NCBI GenBank assembly: GCA_039815685.1
Contig: JBCBYV010000014.1
Span: 49,052-113,051 of the forward strand
Source: Thermohalobaculum sp039815685
Lineage (GTDB): Bacteria > Pseudomonadota > Alphaproteobacteria > Rhodobacterales > Rhodobacteraceae
DNA length: 64,000 nucleotides
Direction: 5' to 3'
The position numbers and the translations under genes are program-made. Under the pieces are notes generated by a model that ran no database searches, was not told the DNA's origin, and saw only the letters and a list, made by a program, of their open reading frames with translations. Numbering within the stretch: position 1 is the stretch's first letter; each line of letters starts with the position of its first letter. This document shows, in pieces, positions 42,220-52,090 of the stretch.

Positions 42220-43434
42220 TCAATTGCCGGTGCTGCGTGCCTCGGCCGTGCCGGCCTCGTCCGCGAAGGAGAGCGTCTGCTCCTCGGGCGTGACGGTGCT
42301 GCCCGGCCGGGCGCGCTGCACGCCAGAGACGATCACGCGGCTCTCCGCCTCGATCCCGGAGCGGATGACGCGCAGACCGCGGTAGAGGGGGCCTAGGGTG
42401 ACCCGAGCCGGGCGGACGGTGACGACACCGTCTTGCTCCGCCGGCACGACGGTCATCACGATCTTGCTGTCCTGATCCGAGAGGATCGCCTCGTCGGGGA
42501 TCAGGAGGGCGTCGTAGGGCGCGCTCGCTGCCACCCGGATGCGGCCGAAGACGCCGGGCACCAGCTGGCTTGCCGGATCGTCGATGATGGCGCGGACGCT
42601 GACGGTGCCGGAGTTCGGATTGAGCCGGTTGTCGACGAAGTCGAGCCGGCCCTCATGCACGAAGTCGTCCTCGTCGAGGAGGCGGATGCGCACGGGCCAA
42701 TCCCCGCCACCGGTTGCGGCGGGTCGGTCACCGGTGGGCACGAAGCGCGAATAGCGCAGGAAGTCCGCCTCGGACACCGTGAAGGTGAAGTAGATCGGTG
42801 CGACCGAGACGAGCGTGGTGAGCGGCATCGTGCTGGAGGTGCCGCCGACGACGAGGTTGCCGGGATCGACCGTCGTATCGGAGACGCGGCCGTCGAAGGG
42901 CGCCTCGATGGTGGTGAATTCGAGGTCGAGCCGTGCGGTCACGAGATCGGCCTGCGCGACCTGCACCTGCGCCAGCGTCTCGGAGAGCTGGGCCTGCGTC
43001 CGGTCGACTTCCTGCTCCGTGCCGACATTCCGCTCGGCGAGCTGGGTGGCGCGGTCGAGCTCGATCTGGGCGAGTTCCGCCGAGGCCTCCGCCGAGGCGA
43101 GCGCGGCCTCGGCCCGGCGCACGGCCGCCTCGAACGGGCGCTGGTCGATTGTGAAGAGGACATCACCCTCCTTGACCATGGTGCCGTCCTCGAAGGTCAC
43201 GCTGTCGAGATAGCCCGAGACGCGGGCCCGCAGCTCGACCTCGCGCGTCGCCTCGAACCGCCCGGTGAAGACGTCGTAATCGGTCACCTCCGCGCTCAGC
43301 GGTGTCGCGATCTCGACGGGCGGGTTCGGCGGCATCTGCGCAGCGGCAGGCCACGCGATCAGCGCAAGGGCGGCCGCCAACACCGGGGATCGGTGGCTCG
43401 CGGACGTGGCGGTCTGGAGAATGCGTGGCGGCAT
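42220..43434 (-). CDS. RND efflux periplasmic adaptor (membrane fusion protein)
   Basis: 404-residue AcrA/MexA-type adaptor linking the RND pump to an outer-membrane channel. Signal-like N-terminus (SPVLAAALALIAWPAAAQ). Lipoyl half motifs are VELRARVSGYLDSVTFEDGT and IEAPFDGRVSDTTVDPGNLV, separated by a helical hairpin (AELAQIELDRATQLAERNVG, EVDRTQAQLSETLAQVQVAQ). No lipobox Cys, so probably periplasmic or anchored by an uncleaved helix. ATG 43434 has AAGGAG upstream; the frame stays open much further but runs opposite to or inside tamB and is not used. Confidence 0.94.
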   Translation of the reverse strand: MPPRILQTATSASHRSPVLAAALALIAWPAAAQMPPNPPVEIATPLSAEVTDYDVFTGRFEATREVELRARVSGYLDSVTFEDGTMVKEGDVLFTIDQRPFEAAVRRAEAALASAEASAELAQIELDRATQLAERNVGTEQEVDRTQAQLSETLAQVQVAQADLVTARLDLEFTTIEAPFDGRVSDTTVDPGNLVVGGTSSTMPLTTLVSVAPIYFTFTVSEADFLRYSRFVPTGDRPAATGGGDWPVRIRLLDEDDFVHEGRLDFVDNRLNPNSGTVSVRAIIDDPASQLVPGVFGRIRVAASAPYDALLIPDEAILSDQDSKIVMTVVPAEQDGVVTVRPARVTLGPLYRGLRVIRSGIEAESRVIVSGVQRARPGSTVTPEEQTLSFADEAGTAEARSTGN

Positions 43435-43613
43435 GAACGGCTCCTTCGACTGGCTGCGATGTCGCGCAGCCTCGCCAAGGATTATCACGGCTAGGGCGCG
43501 GTGCACGTCCCTATTGGCAACTTCCTCCTTACGACCTTGCGGAAGCGTGTTGTCGCCGTGAACAAGGCCGGTGTGGTCCCTTTGACGGGTGTGCCGTAGG
43601 TCTGCCGGGGTTC

Positions 43614-46600
43614 TCAGAAGTCCTTGCGCCAGTTGATGCCGACGCTGGTGGAGCCCTCGCTGCCGACCTCGCCGTCGACGGTCACGTCGCCGAAGACCTC
43701 GACCTCGACCGTCACCTTGCTCTCGCCCCCGGCGACGGGCTGGGTGGCGCCGACAAAGACGCCCTCGGCCACGTTGCGCCCGACGGTGATCTCCGCCGCG
43801 CCCTCGGCGTCGGTGTCGAAGCGCAGCACGTCGACGCCCACAGCACTCCGGATATCGTCGAGGGCGCCGCCGGAGCCGTCGAGGAGCGTGGTGACTGCGG
43901 CGGCGAGCTGGATCGCCTGGCTGGGGGAGAGGGACTGGGAGGACTGGCCGAAGACGGTCCGCGGCAGCACCTCCTCCTCCGGCAGCGACGGCTCGGAGGT
44001 GAAGCTGATCTGCGGGTCGGACGCGTTGCCGCGAACATTGATGAAGCCCGTCACGCCATCGTTGGTGTGGGCGAGCGAGACCGTGAGGCGGGGATCGATG
44101 TTGCGCCCACCGGTGAACTGGACCTCGCCCTCGGTGAGATCGAAGGACTTGCCGAGGACGTCGAGCGCGCCTCTCAGCCGCTCCACGCTGCCAACGATGC
44201 GCGGGCGCGCGGCGGTGCCGCTGATGTCGAGGTTCACTTGCCACTCGCTGTCGAGCCCGCGGCCGCGGACGAAGACGCCGCCGGGTGCCTCGACGGTGAG
44301 GTCGAGGTCGATGCTGCTGCCGGCCCCGGGTTCGTCATCGGGCACGGGCTCGCCCTTGATGCGCACATCGCCGAGGGTGGCGACGGAAGGGGGCGTGGCG
44401 TTGACGAGGCGGACCTCCGCCCGCTCGATCAGCGTGCGGCCGGTGACGGCGAGGCTGTCGAGGGGGCCCTTGACGGCGATATCGGTGCTGATCTGGGCGG
44501 TGACGTCGTCCCGGCGCACAAGGACCGCGCTGTCGGCTCCGATCGCGGCGTCGAGGCCCGCGGGGGAGAGGGCAATGCGGCCGTCGAGCGTGCCGGAGGC
44601 GCCGTCCCGTCCGCTGAAGACGACCGTGAAAGTGTCGGTCGACTGCAGCTCGGTATCGAGGGTGAGGCCGGTCAGGATCGTGCCCGCATCGAGGTTCTGG
44701 TACTGGCCGTCCCGCATCTCGACCCGGCCGTCGACCTGCGGTGTATCGAGCGTGCCGGTGAGGGCGAGGTCGATCAGGAGGCTGCCGTCGAGCACATGGT
44801 CGGGCAGCGGGACGAGGACCCAGAGATCGCCCACATCCCCCTGCCAGCGCACCGTGCCGTCGAGCGCGGCGTTCTCCGGGACGCGGGGGGTGGGGCCGCC
44901 GGAGGGGACGAGGCCGAGGGCCGCGTTGATCCGGAAGGGGTTGCCAAAGGGGCCGGTGAGCGCGATGTCGTTCTCGAGCCGTCGCCCGTCCCACCGGCTG
45001 GTCAGGTCGAGACCGAGATCGCCGATGGCGGCCACGGCCTCGTCGAAGGCGAGCCCGCGTGCCTGCCCGTCGATCTCGGCGCCCGCGCGGCCGCGGCGGG
45101 TGTCGAAGCGCGCGGCGAGATCGAGGGTGCCGCGCTGGACGGGACTCTCTGCGCTCAGCGTCTTGAGCTGGCCGAGATCGTCGAAATCGACGGCGAGGCT
45201 GCCGGCCGCACCGGTGGCGAAGAGCGTAGCATCGCCCGTGACCCGGCCGCCGGGCAGACGGAGGGCGAGGCCTTCTACCGCCGTAGCGCCACCGCGGGTG
45301 CGGACCCTGAGGGGGTTGTCGAGGGCGACCTCCGCCTCACCGAGCGTGAGCGCGAGCGTGTCGACCTCCGCCGCGAGCGGGCCGTCGGCGTTCACCCGGG
45401 CGCGGAGGGTGGCCGCGAGGTCCCTGCGGTCGAGCGTGCCGGCGGTGTCGAGCGCGATGGCGAGGGCCGAGAGGGGGCCGGATGCCTGCAGCTTCGTGAC
45501 CCCGAGCGCGAGGCCGCTGCCCTCGACGCGCTCGACGCCGAGGGTCGCGTCGAGACCCGGTCGGCCGAGGGCGTCCCTGATTGCGGCGTCGAGGCTGACG
45601 CCGGTGACCGCGAGCCCCCCCGCCGCGATGGCGGGGGCGGAGAGCGTGGCGGCGACATCCGTCCGGCCGTCGCGATCCGTGAGGCGGGCATTGGCGCGGG
45701 CGGCCCCGATTTCGGCCCCGCCCGCCGCAAGGCCCTCGGTGCGGAGTTGCACCGTGCCTGCGGGTCGGATGAGGCCAGTCATCTCGGCCTCGACCGCGAT
45801 GCGGCGGGCCGAGGCGCTGCCGCTGACGCCGTCGAGGGTGACGGTTGCCGTGCCGCGGCCATTCGCGGCGAGATCCGCGAGATCGGCCTCGAGGCGCGCG
45901 CCCGAGGCGGCGATGCCGGGCCCGTCGATCCGGCCGGTGCGGGCGGTCACTTGCACCGCGGGGGCGGAGATGAGGGTGGCGAGGCGGGTTTCCGCCTCGA
46001 CGCGCTCGATGCTGGCGCCGGCGGCGGTTAGCTGGGTCACGACTGCGTTGACCGTGCCGGCCGGATCGCCCGTGAGATCGGCCATGTCGAAGGCGATCTC
46101 GGCCCGGGTAAGGCCCGCATCGGGGCCGGAGACTGCCTCAGCCGTGACGGTGCCCTTGGCGGCCGCGCTGCCCGTGAGGTCGGCGAGTTCCGTATCGGCG
46201 GTGACGCGCTCGACGCTATAGCCCGCAGCGGCGATCTCGGTGATCTCGGCGCTTACGCGACCGGCGGGGGCGGTGGTGAGGGCGGCCATGTCGAAATCGA
46301 CGGCGGCGCTGGCGAGGGAGGCGTCCGGCCCCTCGACGCCGGTTGCGAGCAGGCTGCCCTTGGCGCTGGCCTCACCGGTCAGGTCCGCGAGATCGGTCTC
46401 GGCGGTGAGGCTGCGGACGGCGTAGCCCTCGGCACGGATGGCCTCGATCTGCGCCGTCACGTTGCCGCCGGGGCTGCCCGCGAGGTCCTGGAGGTTTGCG
46501 GTCAGGCGGGCTTCCTCGACGCGCCCGCCCTCGACCGCAGCAATCTCGATCTCGCGCGCCACGGCGTCGATGGCGGCGGCGGGCGAGGTGTCGATATCGG

Positions 46601-48842
46601 TGAGGATGGCCGAGCCCTCGAAGACCGCGACGCGCGCCTGGTCAGGTGCGGTGATGTCCGAGAGGCGATAGCGGATGTCGGCGCGGCCCTTGCGGGTAAG
46701 GCTCTCGAGGACCGCCTCGACCTCGCCCTTGGCCACGCGGGCCGCCGGGTGGCGGGCATCGTCGAGCGCGATGGTGAGGTCGCCGCCGGGCTGGCCGAGG
46801 AGATCGGTGAGACGGCCCGCGATGCCGAGGGAGGCGACCTCCGCCTCGAAGCCCGCGAACTCGCTGATCGCGAACGCGATATCGGCCACCTGCATCTCGC
46901 GCGAGGTACCGAAATTCTGTTCCAGCGTCTCGGTGCCGAGGATGATGCGGCCATCGGCACTGCCGCTGAGCGCCACACCCGTCGCGGCCTCGGCGCGTTC
47001 GAGGGACGGGACCGCCATCACGACCTCCCCCGTCATCAGTGTCGTGTCGAGATCGACGGTGACGTTGCCATCAACCTCGGCATCGAGCGCGCGGAGGACG
47101 AGGCTGGTGAGGGCGAGCTCGGAGCCTGCGAGGCGGAAGAAGGTGCTGAGCTCCGCCGGGCCGAAGCGCGAGCCGTCGGCCGTGAGCGCGATCTGGCCGG
47201 CCGGTGCCTCCCCGATGGTCGCCTGGTGGTCGAGGCGGACGGCGCCGTACTGCTCGCCATCGAAGCTCAGTTCCTCGAAGGCGAGGGTGCCGGAGAGTTG
47301 CGGGATCTCGGGCGTGCCCTCGACACGGCCGTCGAGGCGGAGCGCACCGGTCGCGTTCGCGTCATAGGCCGCGGCGATGGGGGCGATGCGGTCGGCCGTG
47401 GCGCCGTAGTCGAAGCCGAGGCTGTTCGCCTCGGTATCCGCGCGACCGCTGGCGGTCATCTGCAGAGGGTCGGAGGCGAAGGTGAACTCCGAAAGCTCGA
47501 AGACCGCGCCCTCGCTGCTGCCGCGCATGGTCAGCGTGCCGTCGCCGAGGAGCTGCGGCCCGAGACGGTCGATGCGGAGGGTGTTGAGGTCGCCATCGAC
47601 AGCGAAGTCCAGCCGCTCGCCGCGCTGGGTGACCCGGGTCTCGAGGAGGGCAAGGCCGATATCGGCGGAGGGGCTGGCGAAGCTCGCGACGCGGAGCTCT
47701 CCCGTGGCGTCGAGGTTCGTGCCGTCGCCGTCGATGCGGGCCGTGAGGCCCATGGTCTCGAAATTCACTCCCTCGGCGTCCGACAGGAGGCCCGGATTGG
47801 CCGAGAGGTCCAGGTCGAGATCCACCGCGCCGGAGCCGGTGTCGTAAAAGCCCGAGGAGGTGAGATTGATCTCGGGACTCGTGACGCTGCCCCGCTCAAT
47901 CCGGATGACGCCATCGTCCCCTTCAACGACCGAGAGCGCGAGGGTCGCCTGGGGTTCGAGCAGCCGACGGGCGGTGGGGGAGAGCGCGTCGCCCGGATCG
48001 ACCGTGAGGTCGGCGACGACGTTGGTCGCCCCTTCGAGCTGCACGGTGAGGGCGCCATCGACATCGATCACGTTGTCCGAGGCGACGCTGAGCTGGAGCT
48101 GCCAGTCGGTGAGGGGGCCCGAGGCATCGATGAGCGCCCGGCTGGCGCTTGTCGCCGGCAGGCCCGCGACCTCGGCGACGAGGCCGCCTGCCGCCTCGTC
48201 CGCCTCGAGCTTGAGGGCGAGCGTGTTGGCGTCGAAAGTGCGGAGATAGTCGATCAGGATCTTGCCGGTGACGGCGTCGGTGCGCGTGACCTCGAGCTTC
48301 AGCGCCTGCTCGTCGCCCTGGTCGCGGGCGTTGCCGAGGGCATCGAAGGCGAGGCCCTGCTCGGCGATGGCGCCGGGCGCGATCTGGACGCGGTCGAGGC
48401 GCAATTCCTCGACAATGGTGGTCAGCGGCGCACGGGGCCATTCGAACCCGGCTTCCGCCTCATCCTCCGCCGGCTCCGCCTCACCCTCCTTTACCGTGAC
48501 CGCGGCGCCGGGAGCGCGGAGATACTCCACGTCCTGGGCGGCGAGGCGCCGGATCTCGATCGTGCCGCCGAGAAGGGCGGTGGCGTTCCAGTCGAGCGAG
48601 ACCTGGCCGATACGGAGCCAGATCCCGTCTGCATCGGCGATGGCGAGCCCGCGAAGCGCGGTGGAGCCGTCATCGGGTTCGATGACCTCGTCCGCCGTCA
48701 CCTCGAACTCCCCCGGCACGCTGATCTGCCCGAGAAGGAGCTGCACGAGGTTGTTCTTGAGCCCGAGGAAGGAGAGCTGTGCGGCCGCGGGCGGTGCCAG
48801 GAGGGCAAGGAGCAGGAGGGTCGCTATAGTGAGGCGTCTCAT
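43614..48842 (-). CDS. tamB: translocation and assembly module inner-membrane protein TamB
   Basis: 1742 residues, longer than most TamB proteins. N-terminal signal anchor (LTIATLLLLALLAPPAAAQ), a long beta-rich AsmA-like body that forms a periplasm-spanning hydrophobic groove for lipid transport or barrel assembly, and the C-terminal DUF490/TamB domain ending STSVGINWRKDF. The C-terminal block has IRGNASDPQISFTSEP-type sequence followed by LPEEEVLPRTVFGQSSQSLS. Residues 803-1006 are three tandem 68-residue repeats. ATG 48842 has GGAG upstream. 54 nt after tamA; partner of the outer-membrane barrel TamA. Confidence 0.93.
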   Translation of the reverse strand: MRRLTIATLLLLALLAPPAAAQLSFLGLKNNLVQLLLGQISVPGEFEVTADEVIEPDDGSTALRGLAIADADGIWLRIGQVSLDWNATALLGGTIEIRRLAAQDVEYLRAPGAAVTVKEGEAEPAEDEAEAGFEWPRAPLTTIVEELRLDRVQIAPGAIAEQGLAFDALGNARDQGDEQALKLEVTRTDAVTGKILIDYLRTFDANTLALKLEADEAAGGLVAEVAGLPATSASRALIDASGPLTDWQLQLSVASDNVIDVDGALTVQLEGATNVVADLTVDPGDALSPTARRLLEPQATLALSVVEGDDGVIRIERGSVTSPEINLTSSGFYDTGSGAVDLDLDLSANPGLLSDAEGVNFETMGLTARIDGDGTNLDATGELRVASFASPSADIGLALLETRVTQRGERLDFAVDGDLNTLRIDRLGPQLLGDGTLTMRGSSEGAVFELSEFTFASDPLQMTASGRADTEANSLGFDYGATADRIAPIAAAYDANATGALRLDGRVEGTPEIPQLSGTLAFEELSFDGEQYGAVRLDHQATIGEAPAGQIALTADGSRFGPAELSTFFRLAGSELALTSLVLRALDAEVDGNVTVDLDTTLMTGEVVMAVPSLERAEAATGVALSGSADGRIILGTETLEQNFGTSREMQVADIAFAISEFAGFEAEVASLGIAGRLTDLLGQPGGDLTIALDDARHPAARVAKGEVEAVLESLTRKGRADIRYRLSDITAPDQARVAVFEGSAILTDIDTSPAAAIDAVAREIEIAAVEGGRVEEARLTANLQDLAGSPGGNVTAQIEAIRAEGYAVRSLTAETDLADLTGEASAKGSLLATGVEGPDASLASAAVDFDMAALTTAPAGRVSAEITEIAAAGYSVERVTADTELADLTGSAAAKGTVTAEAVSGPDAGLTRAEIAFDMADLTGDPAGTVNAVVTQLTAAGASIERVEAETRLATLISAPAVQVTARTGRIDGPGIAASGARLEADLADLAANGRGTATVTLDGVSGSASARRIAVEAEMTGLIRPAGTVQLRTEGLAAGGAEIGAARANARLTDRDGRTDVAATLSAPAIAAGGLAVTGVSLDAAIRDALGRPGLDATLGVERVEGSGLALGVTKLQASGPLSALAIALDTAGTLDRRDLAATLRARVNADGPLAAEVDTLALTLGEAEVALDNPLRVRTRGGATAVEGLALRLPGGRVTGDATLFATGAAGSLAVDFDDLGQLKTLSAESPVQRGTLDLAARFDTRRGRAGAEIDGQARGLAFDEAVAAIGDLGLDLTSRWDGRRLENDIALTGPFGNPFRINAALGLVPSGGPTPRVPENAALDGTVRWQGDVGDLWVLVPLPDHVLDGSLLIDLALTGTLDTPQVDGRVEMRDGQYQNLDAGTILTGLTLDTELQSTDTFTVVFSGRDGASGTLDGRIALSPAGLDAAIGADSAVLVRRDDVTAQISTDIAVKGPLDSLAVTGRTLIERAEVRLVNATPPSVATLGDVRIKGEPVPDDEPGAGSSIDLDLTVEAPGGVFVRGRGLDSEWQVNLDISGTAARPRIVGSVERLRGALDVLGKSFDLTEGEVQFTGGRNIDPRLTVSLAHTNDGVTGFINVRGNASDPQISFTSEPSLPEEEVLPRTVFGQSSQSLSPSQAIQLAAAVTTLLDGSGGALDDIRSAVGVDVLRFDTDAEGAAEITVGRNVAEGVFVGATQPVAGGESKVTVEVEVFGDVTVDGEVGSEGSTSVGINWRKDF
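45825..46436 (-). repeat. three tandem 68-residue repeats inside tamB
   Basis: Protein residues 803-870, 871-938 and 939-1006. Units start RAEGYAVRSLTAETDLADLT, AAAGYSVERVTADTELADLT and TAAGASIERVEAETRLATLI. The first two share AKG at unit position 25, GPDA at 36 and FDMA at 48; the third is more diverged. Each unit itself splits into two related 34-residue halves. This is periodic beta-strand sequence compatible with a beta-taco ladder. Confidence 0.8.
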
Positions 48843-48896
48843 GCGTTTCTCCGTAGCTCGTTCGTAGCCCGCTCAGGACTGGTCTGGGGGCCTGGC

Positions 48897-50837
48897 TCAG
48901 AAGGCCTGGCCGATGCTGATGTAGAACTGGAACGCGTCGTCCGCGTCGCGCCCGTTGATCGGGAAGCCGATATCGAAGCGGATGGGGCCGACGGGGGAAT
49001 AGTAGCGGACGCCGCCGCCGGCGGCGATGAGGAAGTCCTCCTCGAAGCTTGGGAAGATGTCGGTGGAGACGCTGCCGCCCTCGATGAAGGCGACGCCGCC
49101 CACATCGCCGAAGATCGGGAAGCGGAGCTCGGCCCCGGCCTCGATCACTGAGCGGCCGCCGATGGGATCGTCATCCTCGTCGAGGGGGCCGACGAAGTCC
49201 TGCTCGAAGCCGCGGACGCTGCTGGCCCCGCCCGAATAGAGCCGGCGGGTGGCCGGAACGTCGTCGAGATCGCCCGACGGGATGGCGCCGAAACGCCCGC
49301 GGAAGGCGGCGACATAGCGGCCATCGGAGGTGAGGTGGCGATAGAGGCTGCCGCGAAAATCGGCAACGAGGAAGCCGACGCCCTCGCTGTCGAAGACGCC
49401 GCCGAAGGGGGTGAGCTGGATGTTGAGCCGCTCGCCCCGCGTCGGGTTCAGCTTGTCGTCGCTGCCGTCATAGTCGGCCTGGAGCGGGATGCCGAAGAGA
49501 TAGGCGGTGGCGTCCCTCTCCCCGTCGTCGATCTGGCTCGCCTCGAAGAGCCCGCCGCCCGAGACGGTCCAGCGCTCCGAAAGCTCGCGCGCGACGGCGA
49601 GGGAGACCGTGCCGCCGATCTCCTCGAAGGCATCGTCGTCGATCCGGCGCGCCTCCGCCGTGCCGATGAGCGACTGGCCGTCGCGCTTGAACTGCGGCTT
49701 CTCGCCCGTGGCGGTGAAACGCTGCTCATCGACGCTGGCATCGAGGACGAGGTTGAGGGTTTCGTTGGCACCGAAGAGGTTGCGGTGCTCGAAGCCGAGG
49801 CGGACGCCGGGGCCGTCATCGCTGTCGAAGCGGCCGCCGGCGGTGAAGGTGCGGAAGGGGGCCTCCTCGAGCTCGACAGTGACGGGTGCGGTCTCACCCT
49901 CCGGCGGCTCCGCGGGCAGCGTCACGAAGCCCGCGCGGAAGAGGCCGGTGCCGAGGAGCTCGCGCTGGAACTCCGAGAGCTTGGCCGGGTCGGCGAGGTC
50001 GCCCTCGGCAAAGGTTAGGTAGGTGAGGATGTAGTCGTCATCGACATTGGGCGCGCCCTTGATCGTCACGGGGCCGAAGCGGTGCTGGCGGCCGGTGAAG
50101 ATGCGGCTGTCGATCTCGATGGTGCTGGCGTCGAGATCGGCGACGGCGTCGCGCCCCCGCCCCTCGGCATAAGGGAAGCCCTGGGCGGTGATGGCGGCGA
50201 GGGCGCCGCCCTCGGCATTGAGGATGAGCTGCGCTTCCGCCGCCTGGCCGATGGGGGCGCCATAGGCCTCGGCAGGGCCGAGAGCAGGCTGGGGGCCGTC
50301 GCCGTGGCCTGCGAGGGCGAAGTCCTGCCGGGCAAGGACGAAGGCGGGGCCGGGATCGATACGCACGGTCGCGACGGCCTTGATCTCCTCGGCCTCACCG
50401 TCGGTTTCGGCTTCCTCGGACCCGGCTTCTTCGGGTTCGGCCTCGGGGGTCTCTGTTGCCGCGGCCGGTGCCTCCCCGTCAGTCTCGGCGGTCTTCTCCG
50501 CCACCTCGGTCGTCACGCTCGGCTGATAGTAGCCGTAGGAGCGCAGGATCTTCTCGACCGTCGGGATATCGCCCTGCGCGCGGCGGCGGAGGAAGGGGAT
50601 GGATTGGGCGCCGTCCTCCTGACGCCGGAAGAGGAGGAGGCTCTCCTCGATCAGTTCGCCGATCTCCTCGCTCGGGGCGCCTTCGACGACGACTTCATAG
50701 TCCACCAGCGTCTCGGGCGCCTCGAACTCCACGGGTTGCTCGAAGTCCTGCCCGCCGCCGCAGGCTGCAAGGGTGACGACAACCGCCCAGACGGCCTGTC
50801 GGCCGGGGCGCCGGAGAAGTCGGTATGTGCGGGTCAC
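48897..50837 (-). CDS. tamA: TamA-like outer-membrane barrel (BamA/Omp85 family) with lipoprotein-type signal
   Basis: 646 residues from GTG 50837. The N-terminus RTYRLLRRPGRQAVWAVVVT ends in LAACGGG, a lipobox, which is unusual for TamA. POTRA-type sequence follows (LVDYEVVVEGAPSEEIGELI and TVEKILRSYGYYQPSVTTEV), interrupted at about residues 110-154 by a Glu/Ala/Thr-rich acidic insert, then RIDPGPAFVLARQDFALAGH. Further POTRA and a 16-strand barrel region follow, with the Omp85 late blocks LYSGGASSVRGFEQDFVGPL (RGF motif) and YYSPVGPIRFDIGFPINGRD, ending in Phe. An ATG at 50942 in frame gives a longer N-terminus without a signal. Works with TamB encoded 54 nt downstream. Confidence 0.88.
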   Translation of the reverse strand: MTRTYRLLRRPGRQAVWAVVVTLAACGGGQDFEQPVEFEAPETLVDYEVVVEGAPSEEIGELIEESLLLFRRQEDGAQSIPFLRRRAQGDIPTVEKILRSYGYYQPSVTTEVAEKTAETDGEAPAAATETPEAEPEEAGSEEAETDGEAEEIKAVATVRIDPGPAFVLARQDFALAGHGDGPQPALGPAEAYGAPIGQAAEAQLILNAEGGALAAITAQGFPYAEGRGRDAVADLDASTIEIDSRIFTGRQHRFGPVTIKGAPNVDDDYILTYLTFAEGDLADPAKLSEFQRELLGTGLFRAGFVTLPAEPPEGETAPVTVELEEAPFRTFTAGGRFDSDDGPGVRLGFEHRNLFGANETLNLVLDASVDEQRFTATGEKPQFKRDGQSLIGTAEARRIDDDAFEEIGGTVSLAVARELSERWTVSGGGLFEASQIDDGERDATAYLFGIPLQADYDGSDDKLNPTRGERLNIQLTPFGGVFDSEGVGFLVADFRGSLYRHLTSDGRYVAAFRGRFGAIPSGDLDDVPATRRLYSGGASSVRGFEQDFVGPLDEDDDPIGGRSVIEAGAELRFPIFGDVGGVAFIEGGSVSTDIFPSFEEDFLIAAGGGVRYYSPVGPIRFDIGFPINGRDADDAFQFYISIGQAF

Positions 50838-50942
50838 GCGCCGTCGCCTCTCGGGGACCGCAAGGCCCAAGGGGCCCCTGCCGATGTCTGCTCCTCGATT
50901 CGATATGATAGAATCGGCAAGGTTTGAAGGTGCCGCGGGCAA

Positions 50943-51974
50943 TCATGTTCCTTCGAAGCCGGTCAGGACGTTGACGGTGTTGATCCCGACCTCCGCGACC
51001 GCGTAGCCGCCCTCCATGACAAAGAGCGTCGGCAGGCCGGCGGCGGCGATCCGGGCGCCCATCTCGGTGAAATGCGCGCTCTCGAGACGGAAGAAGCTGA
51101 TCGGGTCTTCCTTGAAGGTGTCGACGCCGAGGGAGACGACGATGGCCTCCGCCCCGAAGGCCGTCAGCCGCGCGAGGGCGTCGTCGAGGGCTGCGGACCA
51201 GGCGGGCCATGCGGTGTCGCGGGGCAGCGGGTAGTTGACGTTGCAGCCTGCGCCCGCGCCCTCCCCCGTCTCATCCGCGCCGCCAAGGTAGTGCGGGAAC
51301 GCCTCCATCGGATCGCCGTGGAGGGACAGGAAGAGGACATCGGCCCGGTCGTAGAAGATCGCCTGGGTCCCGTTGCCGTGGTGGAAGTCGACGTCGAGTA
51401 TGGCGAGCTTGGCGGCGCCCTGGTCGCGCAACGACTGTGCTGCGAGGGCTGCGTTATTGAGAAAGCAGTAGCCGCCATACTTGTCCTGTGCCGCATGATG
51501 GCCGGGCGGGCGGCAGAGGGCGAAGGCCGCACGCTCCCCGCCCGCGACGATCCCGGCCGCGGTAAGGGCGACATCGGCGCTGGCGCGCGCGGCCTCCCAC
51601 GTCCCGCCGGAGATCGAGGTTTCGCCCGCAAGGCAGTAGTAGCCGAGCTTGCCGTCGATGAAGCTCGGCACGACCATGCGGGGCATGCGGCGGGAGGGCC
51701 AGACGGTGGGGATTGCCTCCCCCTGCATGCCCGCCGCCTGCCATTCCTCCCAGGCGGTCTCGAGAAAGCTCAGATAGTCGGCGTGATGGATGCGGCGGAG
51801 CGGGTCGAGCCCGTGCTCCGCCGGCGCCCGCACCTCCCCGAGCCCGACCTCGCGCACGCGGCCGAGGATGTAGTCGACCCGCTCCGGGCACTCGAATGGA
51901 GGCACAAGCTCGCCGCCATAGAGCTCGGTCTTGGCGGCGCGCAGGCGGTGCTTCTCGGAATGGATGGTGATCAT
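50943..51974 (-). CDS. acetylpolyamine amidohydrolase (histone deacetylase family)
   Basis: 343-residue zinc hydrolase. The N-terminus MITIHSEKHRLRAAKTELYG is the acetylpolyamine-deacetylase form. Active-site blocks are CRPPGHHAAQDKYGGYCFLN (His pair), ILDVDFHHGNGTQAIFYDRA (zinc Asp/His) and FVMEGGYAVAEVG. It would remove acetyl groups from acetylputrescine, acetylcadaverine or acetylspermidine in the cytoplasm. ATG 51974 follows GAGGGC. Substrate class is inferred from the N-terminal signature rather than tested. Confidence 0.9.
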   Translation of the reverse strand: MITIHSEKHRLRAAKTELYGGELVPPFECPERVDYILGRVREVGLGEVRAPAEHGLDPLRRIHHADYLSFLETAWEEWQAAGMQGEAIPTVWPSRRMPRMVVPSFIDGKLGYYCLAGETSISGGTWEAARASADVALTAAGIVAGGERAAFALCRPPGHHAAQDKYGGYCFLNNAALAAQSLRDQGAAKLAILDVDFHHGNGTQAIFYDRADVLFLSLHGDPMEAFPHYLGGADETGEGAGAGCNVNYPLPRDTAWPAWSAALDDALARLTAFGAEAIVVSLGVDTFKEDPISFFRLESAHFTEMGARIAAAGLPTLFVMEGGYAVAEVGINTVNVLTGFEGT

Positions 51975-52090
51975 GGCGCCCTCGTTACCGCGATGCCTCG
52001 GCTCTCAACACCCCTGCCTAGCGCTAACGGTGCCCGCGGCCGGCTTGGCACACGACGCCGGGCCTCGCGACGGGACAGCCCGAACGGGGA

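Noticed and set aside
43624..46221. 865-codon plus-strand open frame, Ser/Arg/Pro-rich, opposite tamB
   Set aside because: Antisense shadow of tamB; low-complexity composition and no ribosome site or family match.
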